This document shows, one piece after another, positions 49,213-60,010 of a stretch of DNA of 64,000 bases. The stretch's first letter is position 1; each line of letters begins with the position of its first letter. A program made the translations under genes and the position numbers. The stretch comes from Portulaca oleracea (Eukaryota > Streptophyta > Magnoliopsida > Caryophyllales > Portulacaceae). Location: assembly GCA_029582165.1 (NCBI GenBank), contig CM055880.1, positions 2,170,001 through 2,234,000 of the forward strand. The letters run 5' to 3'. The notes below the pieces were generated by a model. The model was given only the letters and a program-made list of their open reading frames with translations. It made no database searches and was not told the origin of the DNA.

Positions 49213-49410
49213 GGTGGGGTGCGCCAGGCCCATGCTGTAGTGCAACACATAGGCGACGCTCGAGGATCCCAGCAGCAAGCTACTGTGGTGGACCCTCCCC
49301 CTCAAAAAATTAATTTAATATCATTGTGGGTCAATGACCCACGTATCAGATATTAAACTGATAAGAACAGATACTACACTTGATCTTAGCCAAAAGGCCG
49401 AGAAAGGTAT
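49213..49410 (-). ncRNA. U2 spliceosomal snRNA, copy 1
   Basis: Minus strand, about 198 nt, starting ATACCTTTCTCGGCCTTTTG. The branch-point pairing element GTGTAGTATCTGTTC, the stem loop IIa region (TCAGTTTAATATCTGATA), the Sm site ATTAATTTTTTGAGG and the 3' hairpins (GCTTGCTGCTGG, CGCCTATG…CATGGGCCTGGCG) are all intact. It should form U2 snRNP. The promoter has USE and TATA. It differs from copy 2 at a handful of positions. Confidence 0.97.
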
Positions 49411-49435
49411 ACTTTATTAAGTCTTGCGTACCTCT

Positions 49436-49485
49436 ATTTATATTATCCATGTTCCACTTTCTTTATCCTCCAGGGAATGTGGGAT
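49436..49485 (-). promoter_or_regulatory. U2 copy 1 promoter: TATA and USE
   Basis: On the minus strand ATCCCACATT (49476–49485) and TATAAAT (49436–49442) lie 33 bp apart, with the TATA about 26 bp before the RNA start: Pol II arrangement. Confidence 0.85.
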
Positions 49486-50476
49486 GAGAAAGCATCTTCA
49501 ATTCCAGAAAATAGCACCAACTTCCCAGCTTTTCCCAATCCTTGGATAAAATTCTCTGCAACAATACTAATAAGCGTATGAGAGTAGAACTTGCAAGTGA
49601 AAATACCAAAAAAAAAGACAAAATAACATAAGCAAAGCAAGACAAGTGTTTTGGTTCTTTTGGATCAACAAGCCTGTCATATAGAGTATCATGTTTATTA
49701 AACCCTGTATATTCTAACTTGATACAATAGAATTTAGAATTTAGACAATTAGGGATATCCAGCAGCAAGGTATGTTAGAGAACAAGGATACCAGATCGAA
49801 GAAACAAATTGCGCTCAACAGTGATAGGATATTAGGCAAAGTAATTGCTTAGGAAACCAGATAGAAGAGATATATCTCAAGAATGACCAAAATGAGGAGG
49901 CTAGTACAATAAATTACAGAGAAACAATGGATATATATCCATAATACAGATAGTGCCTTGTTACTCTGGAATTTATATCTACATTAATACTTCCACACCT
50001 GATTCACATCCATACTATTCGTTGGTAAACATTTATATAATCTTATCATACGGCATCCATCCATTGGCTTAGTAAAGTTAAATGATTTGGACAAGATTAT
50101 ACCTGATATCAATAGATTGAAGGCTTTAGCTTTTTCCGAGCTTCAAGGAAACTGGATTGTCTTCTTCGCATTGAAGTGAGTACTGCTGCAACAACAGTTT
50201 CTTGACAGGCCAGTTGTTATCTGTCAGCAAGGGCAGAATCCAATCCATTCCTATTCCTATCAGAAAATCCTCTTGATGCTGGACCTAAACTTGCTTCACA
50301 CATGCTAATTTTGAGACTTCAAGCTACAAGAATGTTTAAAAAGAATTAAGTAAAATATAACCCAGTAAAATTTGTGGCTCCAGAAAACCAACATACAATA
50401 AATTCCCAAACCTCACATACTGTTTCTACTTACTGTCCAATGGAACATTTGTAAAACAATTCCAACCATAAAATCT

Positions 50477-50491
50477 TTCAACTTAGAATTG
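50477..50491 (-). terminator. U4 3' box
   Basis: Minus-strand CAATTCTAAGTTGAA fits the plant snRNA 3'-end signal CAN3-10AGTNNAA exactly and sits right behind the last U4 hairpin. Confidence 0.85.
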
Positions 50492-50649
50492 TAGGGCTTT
50501 ACCCTCTTGCGAAGGAGCCCTTCCAGAAATTCTCAACAGCCAAGGTCAAGCCTAGGCCGAAGAGGGGGTTTGGAAATAGTTTTCAACCAGCAATTGACGC
50601 GCCTCAGTTGTTACCTCACTAGCTGCGTCATTGCCCCAAGCGCAAAGAT
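50492..50649 (-). ncRNA. U4 spliceosomal snRNA
   Basis: Minus strand, about 155–158 nt, starting ATCTTTGCGCTTGGGGCAAT. The stretches that pair with U6 in the U4/U6 duplex (CTTTGCGCTTGGG and the region after the 5' stem loop), the K-turn loop (GCAATGACGCAGC…TGAGG…GAGGCGCGTCAATTGC, two spliceosomal 15.5K-type contacts), CCAAACCCCCTC and the Sm-like AATTTCTGGAAGGG are present, followed by a terminal hairpin GGGCTCCTTCGC…GCCC. The promoter and 3' box are intact, so it should be functional. It sits between U2 and U5 in the same orientation. Confidence 0.95.
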
Positions 50650-50675
50650 ACTTTAGACATCATGCTTCCTTTGTC

Positions 50676-50725
50676 TTTTATTTACATAGAGTAAAGGAAG
50701 CATTGGAAAACCAAAGATGTGGGAC
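50676..50725 (-). promoter_or_regulatory. U4 promoter: TATA-like box and USE
   Basis: Minus-strand GTCCCACATC (50716–50725) is a perfect ten-base USE match. A TATA-like AAATAAAAG lies about 31 bp closer to the gene, roughly 28 bp before the start. Confidence 0.8.
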
Positions 50726-51097
50726 AAATGAAATTCATGAAACACATAGCCTTGTGAGATTCCTTCTGTTGATTTTTGCTGAGGTCCATTCAGTATTACC
50801 TTCAAGCCATAGCTACTGATATCTCAACTTTTAGTCCATATTTTCAAATTGATGATCCACTGACATATTTAGGTCTCATCTGTATATTTAGGTCTCACTT
50901 GACATATTTTCTGAACTGTGCTGTGGAAAATTGAATGATCTCCACGTTTTTATTCTGTCAATAACTTATGAGGTTGCCTGTTGTAGTACTATCAATTCAA
51001 ACTACAGAATTTTTATGTGCTAGATTCCATTGCAATGAATGAAATCTATCTCCCATAACTGAATTTAAGTTAACTGTAACAAACTAAAAACATAATC

Positions 51098-51111
51098 TTG
51101 CACTAGAATTG
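51098..51111 (-). terminator. U5 copy 1 3' box
   Basis: Minus-strand CAATTCTAGTGCAA fits CAN3-10AGTNNAA exactly, directly after the 3' hairpin. Confidence 0.85.
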
Positions 51112-51112
51112 A

Positions 51113-51238
51113 TGGAAGCCTCCTTTGGAAGCTTCCTCCAAAAATTAACGTATGCCACATAATGCAGCAAGCACACGGTATTCTTTAGTAAAAGGCGAAA
51201 GAATAGTTCGCTCTGTGCTCACTGCGTGGCTGCGTGAA
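51113..51238 (-). ncRNA. U5 spliceosomal snRNA, copy 1
   Basis: Minus strand, about 125 nt. The invariant loop I is present as CTTTCGCCTTTTACTAAAG, closed by ACTATT/GAATA pairing, with long lower stem arms GCCACGCAGTGAGCAC and GTGTGCTTGCTGC…GTGGC. The Sm site TTAATTTTTGGAGG and a GGAAGC/GCTTCC 3' hairpin follow. The 5' end is set from the TATA distance and may be off by a few bases. The loop aligns exon ends in the spliceosome. Small open frames reading the opposite strand here are by-products. Confidence 0.94.
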
Positions 51239-51261
51239 GAGTTAGATAGGGCAGCAAAGCT

Positions 51262-51310
51262 GTTTTATACTGTTTGGAGTCTCATTTACTCATATCTGCC
51301 AATGTGGGAA
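51262..51310 (-). promoter_or_regulatory. U5 copy 1 promoter: TATA and USE
   Basis: Minus-strand TTCCCACATT (51301–51310) and TATAAAA (51262–51269) with a gap of about 32 bp: Pol II arrangement. Confidence 0.8.
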
Positions 51311-52717
51311 TACTTCTACTGGCACCTTATCTGCGCACAATATCTAGCTATGTGACTTCTATTTTGAGCTCCATCACAGTATATCACTGCTTACCATCAA
51401 CAAAGTGTTTTTTTGTTATCTAAACAAAGTCCAGATAGGCTAGCTACTTTAGTATGGTGGAAACAAAAACCCACAGTCTTTACATAATGGGACTGTATCA
51501 AGTGCTAAATACTGGGAAGAGGTACAAGCAGATCAAGGTTCAGAACTCAGAAGGAATCATTGCTATGTGGAATGAGGATGAATTTAGTCTATTTACAGCA
51601 AACAAACTCTCTTGTAATATCTCAAAGATGGATGGTGATTCACGGTGAGTTCATCCTGGACCAATTCCTGTGTGCAATTAACATAGCGTATGCTCCGAAT
51701 AGAAGTAGAAACCAACCTCACCCTGTATGATCATATGGGACTCCAAGTTCAAGAAAAGAGAGGTATTGGAAACAAATGTTGAGATGCAACTGATTAAAGA
51801 AGTTAAAAATGCATAGAAAAATTGTTGATGGCTGGTGTTGAAGTGGATGACACTGGAGTAGTAAAGGCAACATTAGAAATTTACAATGTCGATTTTCACA
51901 TCTTTCAAGAAGCAGAGGAAGATTTTACTCATACTGTAACATCAACTATCCTAAAATGGATGGTGCCCAGTTCACTAAGGAAAAACATATATTCTAGTCA
52001 GCTAAAAATTGTCCAACAAGTTACTACACAACTGATATCTAAACCAGCTTTATTAGTTTTCATTTATCAATACTCAATAGACTATAATTCACCCACCCAT
52101 TGGTAGAGGAAAATCACAAGGTTGAGAGTCCCCACTCTTGTAAATCTGTCATTACTCATTCTACAGCAGTCATAGCCTTTAAGGTTCAATACTAGTAATT
52201 CTTCAATATATTTACCATCCCTACTTAGACAAACTACTTGTTGCTCTGAATAGCATACTCGCTGATGGGTGAACCACTTAACCCTACTTAAGATGATTGA
52301 CTTGCTTCTCATTATATCTACCACACTAAATTCCATAGAGAGGATAGTGGCAGCAATAGAATAATGAAAGTGGAATAGATAGTCAGTGAAGTAGTTGTCA
52401 AATGAAGCAGAGATTGAAATAGATAAGCAGGAGAAGTACATGAATATCTTACCAACAGACCAACTGCTCAGAAACAACATATGGTTAAACAGAGTCCATA
52501 AAGCTATGCACTGGAGGCTTCAGAGTTCAGAGTGTAGAATCTCTGAAGCCACCAAGTTTGAGGCTGGTTGGTGACTTTAAAACTAAAAAAGGAAATAAGG
52601 CTGGTTGTGCCACATAAAGGCTGGTTGGTGACTTGCCAATGCGTTACTATCAAAATTATTAATTACCGCCACATAAAACCTAAAACATTAGATCAGACGA
52701 AAACTTAATAATAGATT

Positions 52718-52915
52718 GGTGGGGTGCGCCAGGCCCATGCTGTAGTGCAACGCATAGGCGACGCTCGAGGATCCCAGCAGCAAGCTACTGTGGTGGAACC
52801 TCCCCCTTAAAAAATTAATTTAATATCATTGTGGGTCAATGACCCACGTATCAGATATTAAACTGATAAGAACAGATACTACACTTGATCTTAGCCAAAA
52901 GGCCGAGAAAGGTAT
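52718..52915 (-). ncRNA. U2 spliceosomal snRNA, copy 2
   Basis: Minus strand, about 198 nt, starting ATACCTTTCTCGGCCTTTTG. The branch-point element GTAGTA, the stem IIa region and the 3' hairpins match copy 1. Differences from copy 1 include AACGCATAGG against AACACATAGG on the + strand and TTAATTTTTTAAGG against TTAATTTTTTGAGG in the Sm region. Its USE is a perfect consensus match, so this is likely the stronger promoter of the two. Confidence 0.97.
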
Positions 52916-52940
52916 GCTTTCCTAAGTCTTGCGTACCTCT

Positions 52941-52990
52941 ATTTATATTATCCTTGTTCCACTTTCTTTATGTTCCTGACGATGTGGGAT
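52941..52990 (-). promoter_or_regulatory. U2 copy 2 promoter: TATA and perfect USE
   Basis: Minus-strand ATCCCACATCG (52980–52990) matches RTCCCACATCG at all 11 positions. TATAAAT (52941–52947) lies about 32 bp away, 26 bp before the RNA start. Confidence 0.9.
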
Positions 52991-54347
52991 AAGAAAGCAT
53001 CTTCAACTCCAGAAAATACTAACACCAACTTCGAAACTTTCCCAATCCTTCCGTAAAATTCTCTGCCACAATACTAATAAGCATATTAGAGTAGAACTTG
53101 TACATGAAAATGCCATTAAGAAAATAATAAAAAAGACAAAATAATACAAGCAAGACAAGTATTTTGGTCCTTTGGATCAACAGACCTGTCATATAGAGGA
53201 GTATCGTGTTTTATTGAACCCTGTATATTCTAACTTCATACAATAGAACTTAAAATTTAGACAATTAGGGATACCAGCAACAACAAGGTACGTAATCGAA
53301 GAAACAAATCACGCTTAACAGCGACAGGATATCAGGTAAAGTAATTGCTTGGGAAACCAGACAGAAGAAATATACAACAGTTAACAGTGAGTCAGTGACA
53401 GAGTATCCCAGCAATAACCAAAATGAAGAAGCAACTGGCAAGTCCAAAAAATTACTGAGACAAACAATGAATAGATATTCAGAAAACAAATACTACCTTG
53501 TTACACTGGAATTTATATCTAGACTACGAATTGTCCAGTAATACTTCTGCACCTGATTCACATTTACAGTTTTCTTTGGTAGTCATTTATATAATCATAT
53601 CATGCGGGGTCTATCCATCTGCTTAGTAAAGTTAAAATGTAAGAGATTCTCAGGGCACTGAACACATCATTCGGACAGGGCCAAAAGGATGATTAACCAG
53701 ATTTACAACAATATCGCAACATGAATTCTGCACTCAACAAAGATTTGGACAAGATTATACCTGATATCAACAGAATGAAGGCTTAAGCCTTCTGAGCTAC
53801 ATGGAAACTGTAATTGTGTTCTTTGCATTGGAGCAAGCACTGCTGCAACAACAATCTACTGGTGAAATCCCAAGACATTCATAGCTAACAAATGCAAAAA
53901 GGCATTCAAACAATCAAAACATCACAATAGCTCCTTACCCTCATCTCATTTTCACTAGAAATTAGTGAGAAAACTTTGTGGCAAATGTGCAAGACTGATT
54001 CCGAATAGTTTTTACATCTGCAATTGATAAACATTCCAGCAAAAGGTTGCTTTCTTGTTCCAAATATAGGCGCCGGGTCACTATAGCTGTTACTCTGATT
54101 CCTAGATTTCAAGGCTAAGTCAGCAAACATGAATTGGTAAATCAACAACAAATTTTAAGAAATAATTGAACAGCAAACATATTGAGACAGCAAACTTCTG
54201 CTCTCTAAACATATTGAGACAGCAAACACTTTGATCCCTGCAGAGTTTGAGTGTTGGACTAATTTTACCTGCTTGTTTGTACAGAAAGAAAGAAACACAG
54301 TAATTTTTTTTTAAAAAAAAAAATCAAGAAATAGTTTGTACACTTGT

Positions 54348-54850
54348 AACATTCATATTCATTCAAGGAATTACAGCTCAAAGAAACCAACCATAGAAGA
54401 AGTATACTTCTGAAGCTAATGTCGTTGACATTTAAACATTCAGAAATTCAACAAAAACATTCGTATTCATTGACTTCATTCAAGGAATTACAGCACAGCC
54501 AAGTAACCAACCATGGCACACGTATACTTCTAAAGCTAATGTCATTGGCATTTGAACATTCAGAAATTCAACAAACTCTAAATGATTAACAGCACAGAGA
54601 TCTCCAACAAAAGCAGTAGTATTATAAATTTCAAAAAGAACTCCAACCATAGAAGAAGTATACTTGTAAAGCTAATGTCATTGACATCTAAACATAGAAA
54701 GTCAACAAAAACATTCATATTCATTGACTTCATTCAAGGAAATACAGCACAAGAACTTCAACCTGGGCAGAAGTCATTGGCATTTAAATATTCAGAAATT
54801 CAAGAAATTTTAAATGAATAACAGCACAAAGATTCTCCAACAAGGGCAGT
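54348..54850. repeat. diverged tandem repeats next to the U6 series
   Basis: AACATTC(A/G)TATTCATT starts units at 54348, 54456 and 54710. Shared words are CATTCAAGGAATTACAGC, GTATACTT.TAAAGCTAATGTC and ACATTCAGAAATTCAA. The middle unit is partly doubled. No gene is seen. Confidence 0.8.
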
Positions 54851-54864
54851 ATTCAGGATTTCAG

Positions 54865-54965
54865 AAAAAATATGTACCATTTCTCCATTTGTGCGTGTCA
54901 TCTTTGTGCAGGGGTCGTGCTACTCTTCTCAGTATTGTTCAAATATTATCGGATAGCCCCAAAAG
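54865..54965 (-). pseudogene. U6 snRNA pseudogene 1
   Basis: Aligns over its full length with the intact U6 genes but has many substitutions, including inside the ACAGAGA and AGC regions (minus strand AATACTGAGAAGAGTAGCAC against GATACAGAGAAGATTAGCAT). The 5' stem loop is lost. The upstream GGCTCCACATT is a broken USE. Confidence 0.88.
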
Positions 54966-55584
54966 TATATCAGTCAATCCTGAAAGTAATAAACCAAAAG
55001 TACACATAGTACACCATCAATGTGGAGCCCTATTTCGTATGACACACCTGGATGGATACATAACTCAAACTAAGAACGTCAACATTAGCAAGAGTTATTC
55101 CGTATTGACTGATCCGCTGCTTACCAGCTAGAGTAAACTTGCCTTCTCATATTAGGAGATACTAAATTCTAAGCCAGCATAGATAATCAATGAAAATGCA
55201 TTTTTTTCTAAGATATAAGCATTGCCAATCAATAGGTAACTGGACATCGAAGAATTATTCCATCAAAAATTCAGTTACCAAGAGACTGTAAAACAGGTGA
55301 TTGCCTTTTGCTGAAAAATTTGCAACTAGAAAAACAAATAATCAGCAGTAAATGGCTAGTACATGCTTTTCTTCAACTAAAGCGATTTAGCCATAAACTA
55401 GCGCAACCAAGGCAGAGGTACATATATTTTATTTGACAGCAAAAGTTCAGCCAAAAGCAAGAGCAAACCTGGTGGGAATTAGTGGAAAATAGGAGGCCCA
55501 ACCTTGAAACCATAATAAAAGGCAAGAAAAAAAAGGAGATCTATGCACACAAGATGAAGATCAGAACCAACAAAGATCGACAAA

Positions 55585-55634
55585 AAAATTTGGACCATTT
55601 CTCGATTTGTGCGTGTCATCCTTGCGCAGGGGCC

Positions 55635-55666
<32 letters not shown>

Positions 55667-55686
55667 TCAGATGTCTCCGAAGAGAC
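55585..55686 (-). ncRNA. U6 spliceosomal snRNA, copy 1
   Basis: Minus strand, 102 nt, starting with the 5' stem loop GTCTC-TTCG-GAGAC, then ATCTGATAAAATTGGAACGA, the catalytic ATACAGAGAAGATTAGC (ACAGAGA box and AGC triad), the U4-pairing and internal stem-loop region CATGGCCCCTGCGCAAGGAT, and GACACGCACAAATCGAGAAA. It ends in a T run (55582–55588), the Pol III terminator. All catalytic positions are intact. It differs from copy 2 by one base near the 5' end (ATCTGATAA against ATCCGATAA). Confidence 0.97.
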
Positions 55687-55710
55687 AACACACTTCATAA
55701 GGCTGACACT

Positions 55711-55751
55711 TTTAAATATTTCACATGATAGATAATCTACTAATGTGGGAC
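55711..55751 (-). promoter_or_regulatory. U6 copy 1 promoter: TATA and USE
   Basis: Minus-strand GTCCCACATTA (55741–55751) and TATTTAAA (55711–55718). The gap of 22 bp is one helical turn shorter than in the Pol II genes here, the plant Pol III arrangement. Confidence 0.85.
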
Positions 55752-56595
55752 TTGCCCCCATCACTTTAGCTCCAACTTGTGACTGGTAAACATCAACCAA
55801 ATAAACCTCTACTATCATGAAAAGAAAAAAGTCAAAAAACCCAGCTGAAATCTGATTATCTTGCTCCCTGCTCTCTAATAAGCTAACTCACCAGCAATAA
55901 CAAATTATTGTTTTAACACTTCTACATCTTAATACTTGGAGACTATTTAAGGTTCAAGACTGTAAATTACCAAAGAATGAGCATGTTCCTGATACAGGCA
56001 CTATCAAGGGGGTAATTCAACAATGTTATCGATGCCAGTTTATAAGCATTCATCCTTCCTGTATCAATAGAACATCAACTTCATGAACATCTCGAGATGC
56101 CAGTTGTTCAATTCTTGAACAATTGACTCACTGTGTCTGAGCCTCTGAGGTATATTAGTACAACAGATTACTAAACTACGCAACATGAAACTACAGAAAA
56201 TCAAGTGGTAATTGGGTTGGAAATCCAAATTTGCAAGATTCATATTCTTCATTTAAAAGAATCTAGCAATCAACAAAAGCAACAATGGCACAAGAATATA
56301 TGAAACAAAATAGGATATAGTAATTATTGAGAAAATTTTATGGCAAATCATCAAGATTTTGAGTTCTGACTCCCAAGTTTGAATTCTAAGTCAAACAAAC
56401 ATGACTTTTTAGTCAACAACAAATCTTAAAAATATTTGAACAGTTTTGTACCATTGAAAATTATGGTCATTCCAGCAAAAGGAATCTTCTTTCTAGTGCC
56501 TAGTGCCTATAAACTCCTGCTCCTTGAGCATACTGAGACGGCAAGAGCTTTAATACTCCCAAGGCTAGTATACCATTGACATTTGTAACAAAAAA

Positions 56596-56686
56596 GAAAA
56601 TGGACCAGTTTTGATTTGTGCGTGTTATCCTTCCGCATGGTTCATGCTTGTATCCCTCCAATTTCATCAGATGACCCGGAAGAGAC
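56596..56686 (-). pseudogene. U6 snRNA pseudogene 2
   Basis: Keeps the GTCTCTTC start and ACACGCACAAATC end, but the AGAGAAGATTAGC core is reduced to about ACAAGC by a deletion, and the terminator T run is gone. The USE position reads GACTTACATCA, so the promoter has decayed too. Confidence 0.9.
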
Positions 56687-57209
56687 AACATGTACATTAA
56701 GGCTGATAGTTATAAATATCCATTCTGAGTGATAAATTCCTGATGTAAGTCTTGCCTCACATCATAGCTCACCTGGCGCTAGCAAACTATCTTGCTCTCA
56801 AATCTGATAAGCTATCTCAACAGACAGGATAGTACAGTTTAAACACTTCTAAATGTTAATACTGGAGATTATTTAAGGTTCAAGACTGAGTATGACACCA
56901 AAGAACAAGCATGTCTTTAATACAGGCACTGTCAAGGGGTAATTCGAAAATCTTACTGATCACTGATGCCTGTTTTTCAATTTTTTAAGAATTGATCCAC
57001 TAGACCTGCATTGGGGGTATATGAGTAGCGCAAATTATTAAATTATGAAACCCAAAACTACAGAAAATCTTGTGAAAATTGAGTTGTCAGATTTTTGTTC
57101 TTCAGCTAAAAGAGTTTATCAATCAACAAACGCAACAATGGCACAAGAAAATGAAGCAAAAGAAGAGATAGTGCCACGTAGAACATTTCATCGTTCAACA
57201 AAGGCAAAA

Positions 57210-57259
57210 AAAATTTGGACCATTTCTCGATTTGTGCGTGTCATCCTTGCGCAGGGGCC

Positions 57260-57291
<32 letters not shown>

Positions 57292-57311
57292 TCGGATGTC
57301 TCCGAAGAGAC
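57210..57311 (-). ncRNA. U6 spliceosomal snRNA, copy 2
   Basis: Minus strand, 102 nt. The 5' stem loop GTCTC-TTCG-GAGAC is followed by ATCCGATAAAATTGG, the intact ACAGAGAAGATTAGC core, the internal stem loop and the GACACGCACAAATCGAG tail, ending in an eight-T terminator (57206–57213). It carries the usual plant ATCCGATAA. Both intact copies have the same 5' stem with U–A/G–C changes from the more common GTCCC/GGGAC form; pairing is kept. Confidence 0.97.
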
Positions 57312-57334
57312 AACCCACTGATCAAGCCTAAAGA

Positions 57335-57377
57335 TTATAAACAGACGCATAATACTAAGACAAGTATAATGTGGGAC
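57335..57377 (-). promoter_or_regulatory. U6 copy 2 promoter: TATA and USE
   Basis: Minus-strand GTCCCACATTA (57367–57377) and TTTATAA (57335–57341); gap 25 bp, Pol III arrangement. Confidence 0.85.
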
Positions 57378-57596
57378 ACTGAAACATATTACCCCGGTCT
57401 ATATTAAGATGCTTTCAGATACAGCACTCTATTCATCCACACAGACAAACAGATGAAGATAAAATTATTGTTTAGCTACAGCCTACAGCTGCAAAAAAAA
57501 GGAATGAGTACGAAAGGAATAAGCAGTTAACAAGATAGTACACATCAAAGCGGCATATCATGGTAACACATCCAATGCAAAGGAAAGCATCCAGAC

Positions 57597-57874
57597 CTCC
57601 GGGTAATAAACTATACCCAAGTTTCTGGGATCCCTATACACCTCTGCAATTCCCATATCAGGAACAAGTGTTCTGAAACTGAAACTAGATCATATTATGC
57701 ACACAAACAAAACCCAGCATATAAAGAAACATATCAATAGCCACAGAAAATTAAATAAACACAGACAACTATTAAAGTGATTACGAGCAAAATGTTACCT
57801 CCTCCCAAATTAGTCTCAGTTTTTGTATGTTCTCAATGGGAACAGGAAAAGATATAACTCGGCTGTAGCCAAAC
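57597..57874 (-). pseudogene. possible gene fragment (two exon-like pieces)
   Basis: Two 76-bp stretches on the minus strand look like exons: 57874–57799, with AG before and GTAACA after, reads FGYSRVISFPVPIENIQK and on to RLIWEE; 57672–57597 reads TLVPDMGIAEVYRDPRNLG and on to YYPE. As drawn they do not join in one frame, and no further exons are obvious before the U6 gene downstream. I do not recognise the protein. They could be remnants of a gene broken by the snRNA duplications, or a noncoding transcript. Confidence 0.3.
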
Positions 57875-59294
57875 CTGAACCAGAGTATTGGTAACAGCAC
57901 TAATGTTAGTATTCCTTACTTTAGAGAATGAAAGTAAGTCATATACAGTTAGTTATACATAGAACTTCTGCAAATATGCTGAACTCTGAGATTTCCTTTA
58001 AGTGAGTTCATTTTTTTAGCATATGGCTTTATATATCATATATGCCTTTCTTGACCATGAATTTTACAAAGACTACATATCACACCCACACTTCAGAATC
58101 ATGGGGGCATACATGGCTTCAGGTGTCCAGAATCACGGAGTTTTTTTTTCTACAACACATCTCTTATAGCCGAAGGCGAGCGGATTAGACTAGTCGATCT
58201 CCATCTAATTCACCAATCTATGTGACTAGCTACCCACATGCATGATTTATGACCTATAAGCTCCTCATGCCTTAGACTAGTTGATCTCCATAAATACACT
58301 GGATGGAGAGTTAGGATCATAGTTACCCGGAACGCTTCCCGGGTCGTTAGTCCCGGAACATGGGTCGCTAATTTATACACAAATTTAGTCTAGTTTTGAC
58401 TTTGGAACGCTTGTTTCCGGAACACGGGTCGCAGGTATGTAGTGTTCCCGGTAACTATGGTTAGGATAAGATCATAGTGACCAAAACCAAGCCAACTTAA
58501 ATGGTATGAGATGCCTAAACTTGCAAGAACTGGCGTATTGAATTATGGAAAGTTTACAATCAACAGTAAATCCCCATCCAGTCATCCGTCACACATTGTC
58601 AACGCGAACAATAAAACAATGATTAGATTCCTAAATTGGTCGGAACATGCCATCTTTGGAGATCCAAAAGGGCTTAAAACTCGAAGGTTGCTGTTTGATA
58701 TTCGTCATGTAGCCCTAAAAAGCTGATTAAAACGACACCAACACTCACTATTGCTCTTCAGCATCTTATATTGAACTGACTTCTACAAATTATTACAGAT
58801 TATCATTCCTACCTTTCTATTTTCCAGATTTACATAGAAGACAGATTTCTACCAATTCTTACAAGCATTTTATATGAACTGTCTTCAACAAGTAGTTACA
58901 GATTTTCGTTCCTACATTATCTATTTTCCAGTTTTACATAAACCCTACAGATTTCTGCCTATTCTTGCAAATGCTGCAGTTTATTCTCTACAAATTCTAG
59001 AAATTACCACAGACATTTATCGATTACTAAACGCAGACCATTAACAAAACATGCAGCAACTACGGAATTTCTCCCGTTTATATCTATCAACACTAGATTA
59101 AAGTCTTCAAGTTAAATTCACTCACAGAATTTTAAGTTTTACCAGTCAAAAACATCAACCACCAATTTTTCAAATCCAAGCATAAGAAACGATGAAACGC
59201 TACTCATATGCAGAAAACAATCAACACAATCCGTAGAGTATGCAACGAAGCTTACAAATGCGAAGTGAAAGCATCAAGATAATGTAGCAGGACG

Positions 59295-59483
59295 CTATGA
59301 AGCTTGATCAGCGAAGAAAGCGTTGCCTAGGAGATAGAAACTGCCATTTTCATGGAAATATGAAGTTTCATTAGCGAATAGAGCGGTACGAATGAGAAAG
59401 AAACCGCCATTTTCATGGAGATATGAAGCTTGATTAGCGAAGAGAGCGGTACGTATCAGAAAGAAACCGCCATTTTCATCGAA
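59295..59483 (-). repeat. three 63-bp (21-codon) tandem repeats in a possible first exon
   Basis: GCCATTTTCAT recurs at 59343, 59406 and 59469, exactly 63 bp apart. On the minus strand the units translate in one frame as three 21-residue repeats (ENGGFFLIRTALFANQASYLH and variants) up to a TAG. Another frame contains MKMAVS starts in each unit. A donor-like GTAAGCTT follows at about 59251. No ATG opens the long frame (it begins with TTG), so coding is uncertain. Confidence 0.6.
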
Positions 59484-59767
59484 ATTAGAGTTCTCCAAGT
59501 AAATGAGAAGCTTCTGTGAGAAGATTTTGAGTAAGGTTTCTGAAAATACGTGACTTGGATATGATTTGATTGAGACTCGAGAATTGAAAATTGAGAATGT
59601 AAGCCGCCAAAGTAAGATTAACCACGGTTAGGTTGAGAAAAAAAATACCATGGTTAAAATAATAAAGGCGCGAATTTCATAGCCGGAGCCATGTGCTCTC
59701 ACGGCGTCGTTTGATCTGTATTGGAGTATTTGATTAATTGTTTTTTTTGAGATATTTATAGCACCCG

Positions 59768-60010
59768 CGAAAGGTTGGGTCAGGGTAAATTTAGGTCAGG
59801 TCAATATTGAAATTCGAACAAGAAATTGATACTCGAACCCAATTTTCAAATCAGGTTGAATTGGACAATTTGAAAAGATCTAAATTCGAGTTAAAATCAA
59901 GTTCAGACAATGAAAAGAGAAAAAATCAATGTGAAAATCGGATAAACCAAATTTTTCCTGAGTCGAACAAATTCAAATCTTCGAGTCAAATAAAATTTTA
60001 CCGATACTAA
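59768..60010 (+). repeat. dispersed repeat related to 34050–34270
   Basis: Same order of words as the other copy (AAATTCGAACAAGAAATTGAT, GGACAATTTG, AATCAAGTTCAGACAA). It is slightly longer and starts with a GGGTCAGGGT motif. Confidence 0.5.

Larger units (their letters stand above)
49200..50130 (-). repeat. duplicated U2 block, left copy
   Basis: U2 and about 700 bp upstream correspond to 52703–53860: GAAAGCATCTTCAA.TCCAGAAAAT, TTTGGATCAACA.ACCTGTCAT, AGTAATTGCTT.GGAAACCAGA and CTTGTTAC.CTGGAATTTATA occur in order. The right copy is longer because of an insertion near 53640–53740. No protein gene is seen. Confidence 0.85.
51098..52600 (-). repeat. duplicated U5 block, left copy
   Basis: Corresponds to 61062–62660. 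Shared in order: the U5 gene, its promoter, GACTTCTATTTTGAGCTCCA, ACTATCCT.AAA…GATG.TGCCC, CATATATTCTAGTCAG, TTACTACACA.CTGAT, GGTTGAGAGTCCCCACTCTT, AAGATGATTGACTTGCTTCT and GATAAGCAGGA.AAGTACATG. A stretch at 51450–51800 is absent or replaced in the right copy. Confidence 0.85.
52703..53860 (-). repeat. duplicated U2 block, right copy
   Basis: Partner of 49200–50130 (see there). The unit continues into a GATTTGGACAAGATTATACC…TGATATCAA segment that also ends the left copy near 50100. Confidence 0.85.

Noticed and set aside
51152..51355. Small + frames with NAASTRYS and VKGERIVRS words present at both 51.1 and 61.1 kb
   Set aside because: The similarity comes from the U5 snRNA genes read on the opposite strand, not from a protein.
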